Assembly (NCBI GenBank): GCA_014218215.1
Contig: CP043652.1
Span: 2,232,001-2,296,000 of the forward strand
Length of the DNA: 64,000 nucleotides
Direction of reading: 5' to 3'
DNA from: Geodermatophilaceae bacterium NBWT11
GTDB taxonomy: Bacteria > Actinomycetota > Actinomycetes > Mycobacteriales > Geodermatophilaceae
The position numbers were made by a program, and so were the translations under genes. Below the pieces are notes generated by a model. That model was not told where the DNA came from, did no database searches, and saw only the letters and a program-made list of their open reading frames with translations. Each line of letters opens with the position of its first letter. The first letter of the stretch is position 1. This document shows, in pieces, positions 59,729 through 64,000 of the stretch.

Positions 59729-62182
59729 TCAGCCGGCGATGGCGGCCACCGGTGAGGTGCGGGCCGCCCGTCGGGCGGGCAGCACCGAGGCGAGCAGCCC
59801 GGCGAGGGTGGCGACCAGGACGATCGCCAGGACCTGGAGCCACGGGATGCTGACGACGGTGCCGTCGGCGGACAGCGAGCCGAGCACCGACGCGGCCCCG
59901 ACCACGCCGTAGCCGCCGCCCAGGAGCACCCCGAGCGCGGCGGCCACCCCGGCGACCAGCACGGCCTCCCACGCCAGCAGGCCACGCAGCTGACCCCGGG
60001 TCAGGCCCAGCGCCCGCAGCAGCCCGCTCTCCTGCCGCCGTTCCACCACCGACAGCGCCAGGGTGTTGCCGACCCCGATCAGGGCGATCAGCACGGCCAC
60101 CCCCAGCAGCCCGGTGACGACCAGCAGCAGGGTGTCGAGCACGTCGTCGATCGCGGCGCGCTCGCTGGCGATGCCGCTGACCGCGGCGGTGGGGACGGCG
60201 GTCCCGGCCAGCTCGGTGACGTCCTCGACCACGGTGGCGGTGTCGGCGCCGTCAGCCAGCCGCAGCCAGACCTGGCCGGTGCCGGCGTCGGGCACCAGGG
60301 CGGCCAGCTCCGGTCCGGTCAGCCGCGGCTCGTAGACGTCGTCGCTGCCCAGCACCGTGGTCATGGTCAGCGACCGGTCGCCTGCGGTGAAGGTGACCGG
60401 GTCGCCGGCGGCCACCCCGAACTGCTGGGCCAGGTAGGGCGGCAGCACGGCCTCCCCGACCGCGGGGAGCTGCTGGTCGGTGGTCGACCGCAGCACCGGC
60501 AGCGTGGCGGCGGTGTCGAAGCCCTCGGCGTCCCAGACCTCGCCGTCGGGTCCGGTGACCTGGCCGGTGGTGACCGCGACGCCGGCACGCACGCCGGACA
60601 CGGCCGTCAGCTGGCCCAGCAGCGAGGCGGGCAGGTCGCCCGAGTAGTCCTGGACGACGACGTCGGTGGGGTAGGCCGCGTCCAGGCCGGCCGAGGCGGT
60701 CGCGCGGGCCGAGGAGGCGCCGACCACCATCGCGGTCGTCAGGGTCACCCCGATGACCAGGGCGGTGGCCGTGGCCGCCGTCCGGCGGGGGTTGCGGGTG
60801 GCGTTGCCGGCCGCCAGGCGGCCGGGCACGCCCCCGGTGCGGCCGAGCAGCCGGCCGGCCAGTGCCACCACGGGCGGGACGGCGCGCTGGGCCAGCAGGA
60901 GGGCGCCCAGGAAGCTGAGCACCCCGCCGGGCAGGGCGACGAGCACCTCGCCGGACGCGGCGCCGTAGAGCAGCAGCGCGACGCCGGGCAGCAGCATGAG
61001 CAGGCCCAGGGCCAAGCGCAGCACACCGCTGCGGGAGCGCAGCGGGGCGGCGTCGGTGGGCCGCAGCGCGGCGAGCGGAGCCACCCGGGTCGCGGCGCGG
61101 GCGGGGGCCAGCGCGGCCACGACCGTCGTCACGAGGCCGACGACGACGCCGGCGGCCACGGCGGTCCACGGCACCGTCACCCCGGACAGCGGGATGGGCG
61201 AGTCCAGGCTCCCGGCCAGCGCGGAGACCCCGGCGGCCAGTCCGATCCCGGCGAGCACACCCAGCACGGAGGCGGCCAGGCCGGTGACCGCGGCCTCGCC
61301 GAGCACGCTGCGGCGGACCTGCCGGGACGTCGCCCCGATGCAGCGCAGCAGCGCCAGCTCGCGGGTGCGCTGGGCCAGCAGGACGGCGAACGTGTTGGCG
61401 ATGACCAGCCCCGCGACGAGGACAGCCACGGTGGCGAAGACCAGCAGGACGACGGCGAGGGCGTCCGAGCCGCCGGTGATGGCGGCAGCCGCGGTGTTCG
61501 CGGCCTCCTCACCGGTCTGCAGGGTGACCGCACGGGTGGCGATGGCGGCCTGCAGTGCGGTGGTGTCGGGGTCGCCGGCGATCCGCAGCTCCGACGCGGT
61601 GGCACCCCAGGCCTGCGCCTGCGCGGGGGTGACGAAGCCCTGCGCGTAGAGCCCGCCGGTGAGCGAGCCCGAGAGGTCGACCAGGCCGGTCACGGTGACG
61701 TCACCGGTGGTCTCGGTCCCGTCGGCGGCGAAGGTGGTGACCGGCAGGACGTCGCCGACCGCGACGTCGGTGGACGCCGACAGGGCGATCTGGCCCGGCC
61801 CGGTGGGGAAGGAGCCCGCGGTGAGCTCCTGCCAGCGCAGCTGCTCGGCGTCGGCGACGGGCGTGATCGCGACGTACCGGGCGCCGGTGGTGCCCGGGAG
61901 GACGGTCTGGAGGGAGGTCGTCCACTCGGGGGCGACGGCGGTGACCCCGGGGACGGCGGCGACGGCCGCGGCGTCGTCACCGAGGGAGGCGCCCTCGGTG
62001 GAGGACAGCACGTGGTCGCTGCCGACGTACTGGGCGCCGACGGAGTCGAGCACCGTGGACTTCGCGGTCTGGTTGAGGACCAGGGTGGCGACGACGAAGG
62101 CGACGGCGATGACGATCGCGGTCATCGAGGCGATCAACCGGCCGGCGTTGGCCTTGACCTGGGCGAGGAGCACGCGGTCCAC
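59729..62182 (-). CDS. ABC transporter permease, FtsX/MacB-like (two FtsX domains)
   Basis: An 817-residue permease of the MacB/LolC type. The N-terminal helix VKANAGRLIASMTAIVIAVAFVVATLVL is followed by a large extracytoplasmic domain. Two FtsX domains lie at about residues 230-370 (ELALLRCIGATSRQVRRSVL) and 690-817 (ESGLLRALGLTRGQLRGLLAWE). It works with the ATPase encoded just upstream to move lipids, peptides or other envelope substrates. GTG 62182 lies 4 nt after the ATPase stop. Confidence 0.88.
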   Translation of the reverse strand: MDRVLLAQVKANAGRLIASMTAIVIAVAFVVATLVLNQTAKSTVLDSVGAQYVGSDHVLSSTEGASLGDDAAAVAAVPGVTAVAPEWTTSLQTVLPGTTGARYVAITPVADAEQLRWQELTAGSFPTGPGQIALSASTDVAVGDVLPVTTFAADGTETTGDVTVTGLVDLSGSLTGGLYAQGFVTPAQAQAWGATASELRIAGDPDTTALQAAIATRAVTLQTGEEAANTAAAAITGGSDALAVVLLVFATVAVLVAGLVIANTFAVLLAQRTRELALLRCIGATSRQVRRSVLGEAAVTGLAASVLGVLAGIGLAAGVSALAGSLDSPIPLSGVTVPWTAVAAGVVVGLVTTVVAALAPARAATRVAPLAALRPTDAAPLRSRSGVLRLALGLLMLLPGVALLLYGAASGEVLVALPGGVLSFLGALLLAQRAVPPVVALAGRLLGRTGGVPGRLAAGNATRNPRRTAATATALVIGVTLTTAMVVGASSARATASAGLDAAYPTDVVVQDYSGDLPASLLGQLTAVSGVRAGVAVTTGQVTGPDGEVWDAEGFDTAATLPVLRSTTDQQLPAVGEAVLPPYLAQQFGVAAGDPVTFTAGDRSLTMTTVLGSDDVYEPRLTGPELAALVPDAGTGQVWLRLADGADTATVVEDVTELAGTAVPTAAVSGIASERAAIDDVLDTLLLVVTGLLGVAVLIALIGVGNTLALSVVERRQESGLLRALGLTRGQLRGLLAWEAVLVAGVAAALGVLLGGGYGVVGAASVLGSLSADGTVVSIPWLQVLAIVLVATLAGLLASVLPARRAARTSPVAAIAG

Positions 62183-62186
62183 CCGG

Positions 62187-62963
62187 TCAGCCCCCCAGCC
62201 CGCGGAGCGCGTCGATGACGGCGTCGACGGTGGGCTGGTGGACCTCACCGGCGAGCCGGCCGTCGGCCAGCAGGACCACCCGGTCGGCGTAGGCGGCGGC
62301 CACCGGGTCGTGGGTGACCATCACGACGGTCTGCCCGGTCTCCCGGACGCTGGAGCGCAGCAGGCCGAGCACCTCGGCGCCGGCCCGGGAGTCCAGGTTC
62401 CCGGTGGGCTCGTCGGCGAAGACCACGTCGGGGCGGGGCAGCAGCGCCCGGGCGACGGCGACCCGCTGCTGCTGGCCGCCGGAGAGCTCGTGCGGGCGGT
62501 GGGCGAGCCGGTCGCGCAGGCCCAGCCGGGCCACCACGTCGTCCATCCAGGCCCGGTCGGGGCGCCGACCGGCCAGCTGCATCGGCAGCACCATGTTCTC
62601 CCGGGCGTCGAGCACCGGCAGCAGGTTGAACGACTGGAAGACGAAGCCGATCCGGTCCCGTCGGAGCCGGGTGAGCTGGTCGTCACGCAGCGAGGTGAGC
62701 TCGGTGTCGCCGAGCCAGACCTGCCCGGCGGTGGCGGCGTCCAGGCCGGCCAGGCAGTGCATGAGGGTGGACTTGCCCGAGCCCGAGGGGCCCATGATCG
62801 CGGTGAACCGGCCGCGGTCGAAGGCGACGTCCACCCCGTCGAGGGCGTGCACGGCGGTCTCTCCCCGACCGTGGGTCTTGGTCAGCCCGACCGCGCGGAC
62901 GGCGGCGGCGCTGGGCGGGGCCTCGCCCGGGACGGTCATGACGGGGACGGCGGAGTCGAGCAC
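62187..62963 (-). CDS. ABC transporter ATP-binding protein (MacB/LolD-like)
   Basis: A 258-residue ATPase: Walker A GPSGSGKST, Q-loop FVFQSFNLLP, signature LSGGQQQRVAVARAL, Walker B VVFADEPTGNLDS and the H-loop VMVTHD. GNLDSR is typical of the LolD/MacB class. GTG 62963 has AGGAGG upstream. Forms a two-gene operon with the permease; the substrate is unknown. Confidence 0.95.
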   Translation of the reverse strand: MLDSAVPVMTVPGEAPPSAAAVRAVGLTKTHGRGETAVHALDGVDVAFDRGRFTAIMGPSGSGKSTLMHCLAGLDAATAGQVWLGDTELTSLRDDQLTRLRRDRIGFVFQSFNLLPVLDARENMVLPMQLAGRRPDRAWMDDVVARLGLRDRLAHRPHELSGGQQQRVAVARALLPRPDVVFADEPTGNLDSRAGAEVLGLLRSSVRETGQTVVMVTHDPVAAAYADRVVLLADGRLAGEVHQPTVDAVIDALRGLGG

Positions 62964-63101
62964 GGGTGCCTCCTGGTGGGCGGTGGTCAGGACCCGTCCA
63001 ACCTCCCGCCGGGAGGCCCTCCACCGCGTCGGAGCTGGGGCGGGACCCTGCCCCGGCCGTGCTGCACCCGTGGGGGGAGGACCGTCATCCCCCGGGGGGA
63101 C

Positions 63102-63998
63102 TCACTCGTCGAACAGGTCGTCCGGGCCGGCTGCGGTGACCGCCTGCCGGGTGCCGTCGGGCAGCACGAGGGCCGTGGTCGCGCGGTCGTCGTCGACCAG
63201 CGCGAGGCCGTCGGTGAGTGCCAGCGGGGTGGTCGTCGTGCCGTCGACGAGGGCCAGGCCCGCGGTGCCGGCCGGGGCGGTGACCAGCAGCGTGCTGAGC
63301 ACCCGGGTGGTCTCCCGGTCGGCGACGTTGCACCGGGCGGCGACCACCAGGGCGGCGACGTCGGTGCCGGCCGGGGAGGTCTGCAGGCCGCAGCCGTTCT
63401 GCTGCAGGGTCCCGTCGTCGAGCCGGTCGGCCCAGGCGGTGCTGAGGACGACGGCCCCGCTGGGCACCGGCACGGCGAGCACCGCGGCGTCCACGGTGCC
63501 CCCGAGCGGGTCGGGCAGCGCGCCCGCCCAGAGCAGGGTGGGCCGCAGGGTCGCGGGGTCCAGCCCGGTGGGGACGGCGACCGCGGACAGCGCGGCCCCG
63601 ACCGCGGCGACCGAGGGCGGGGAGCTCGACCGCAGCGCCGACAGCTCGGGGACCGGCGCGGCCGGCCCGACGGGCAGGTCGGCCACGGTCACCGGCACCG
63701 GGGCCAGTGTCAGGTTCGAGAACTCCCCGGCCCGGGCCACCTGGACGCGGACCGCGACGCCGCCGGCGTCGGGTGCGGCCAGCCGCAGCGTGCCGACCCC
63801 GGCGTCCACCGGCAGGGCGGTGAACACCCGCTGCACCGTGCCCGCCGGCCCGACGACCTGCCCGGTCGAGACCCGCACGCCCTCGTCGGGGGCGGCGACC
63901 ACCAGCAGCGCGGTGCCGGCGAGCAGGGCCGCGGGCTGGTCGGGCCGCAGGGTGACCGGCCGGTTCGCCGGCACCATCTCCTCGGCGGCCGCGCCGGG
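63102..63998 (-). CDS. Hypothetical protein, 5' end outside window
   Basis: The leftward frame is open to the right edge. There is an ATG at 63977, but the codons before it (…PGAAAEEM) are also open and protein-like, so the gene may start beyond the window. Visible are about 290 residues of mostly short beta-strand-like, Ala/Val/Pro-rich sequence with two cysteines (GCGL, ARCNV) that could form a disulfide, ending GPDDLFDE. No family recognised; an extracytoplasmic beta-rich protein is a guess. Confidence 0.55.
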   Translation of the reverse strand, partial: PGAAAEEMVPANRPVTLRPDQPAALLAGTALLVVAAPDEGVRVSTGQVVGPAGTVQRVFTALPVDAGVGTLRLAAPDAGGVAVRVQVARAGEFSNLTLAPVPVTVADLPVGPAAPVPELSALRSSSPPSVAAVGAALSAVAVPTGLDPATLRPTLLWAGALPDPLGGTVDAAVLAVPVPSGAVVLSTAWADRLDDGTLQQNGCGLQTSPAGTDVAALVVAARCNVADRETTRVLSTLLVTAPAGTAGLALVDGTTTTPLALTDGLALVDDDRATTALVLPDGTRQAVTAAGPDDLFDE

Positions 63999-64000
63999 CG

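Overview
The window is high-GC DNA with dense, often 4-bp-overlapping genes, many GTG starts and putative leaderless promoters. Together with a complete actinobacterial rRNA operon this points to a free-living actinobacterium. The 16S sequence and gene set look to me like Geodermatophilaceae (Blastococcus/Modestobacter/Geodermatophilus), but I could not run a comparison. No prophage, insertion sequence, CRISPR array or tRNA was found.

Layout. (1) 1-8.1 kb: the end of a ferredoxin-NADP reductase, then a leftward operon of a Baeyer-Villiger monooxygenase, two acyl-CoA synthetases and an SDR. It diverges from an enoyl-CoA hydratase and a TetR regulator, and looks like a ring-cleaving or side-chain catabolic unit. 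(2) 8.1-9.4 kb: a membrane channel protein with a long Q/G/Y-rich tail. (3) 9.4-24.9 kb: a nucleobase-type catabolic region. A leftward operon encodes an NCS2 nucleobase permease and the medium, small and large subunits of a molybdenum hydroxylase plus CoxG. It diverges from an FdrA/DUF1116 pair related to oxamate carbamoyltransferase. Further on, a carbamate kinase is translationally coupled to a barbiturase/cyanurate-hydrolase family enzyme. Between them lie two mycofactocin-type SDRs with a divergent TetR, a 2-oxoglutarate oxygenase, Ohr and a Dabb protein. (4) 24.9-28.8 kb: a PHP phosphoesterase, a RecQ helicase with a phosphoribosyltransferase-like C-terminus, and an AlkB homologue behind a LexA-like box. 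(5) 28.9-34.6 kb: the rrn operon (16S-23S-5S). (6) 34.8-41.8 kb: urease (ureABCFGD), then allantoinase and allantoicase. (7) 42.0-47.8 kb: a DUF4333 lipoprotein lacking any ordinary start codon, and the complete ergothioneine operon egtABCDE. (8) 48-64 kb: a MEDS/HATPase regulator, DUF309, DedA, MarR, a TspO-like protein, a PadR module, malic enzyme, an iron-box-controlled siderophore-binding lipoprotein, an Fpg/Nei glycosylase, a HAD hydrolase, an MBL-fold hydrolase, a Thr/Pro-rich surface protein, a MacB-type ABC exporter and a truncated hypothetical protein.

How the genes may work together. Allantoinase and allantoicase release urea, which the adjacent urease splits, so region 6 is a nitrogen-scavenging unit. 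Region 3 can be read as an oxidative pyrimidine pathway: uracil uptake, molybdenum-dependent oxidation to barbiturate and ring opening to ureidomalonate. The FdrA/DUF1116 pair would then transfer the carbamoyl group to phosphate, and carbamate kinase would make ATP. That last part is inference. It is supported by gene content, by the coupling of carbamate kinase to the ring-opening enzyme, and by a similar sequence element in the two promoters.
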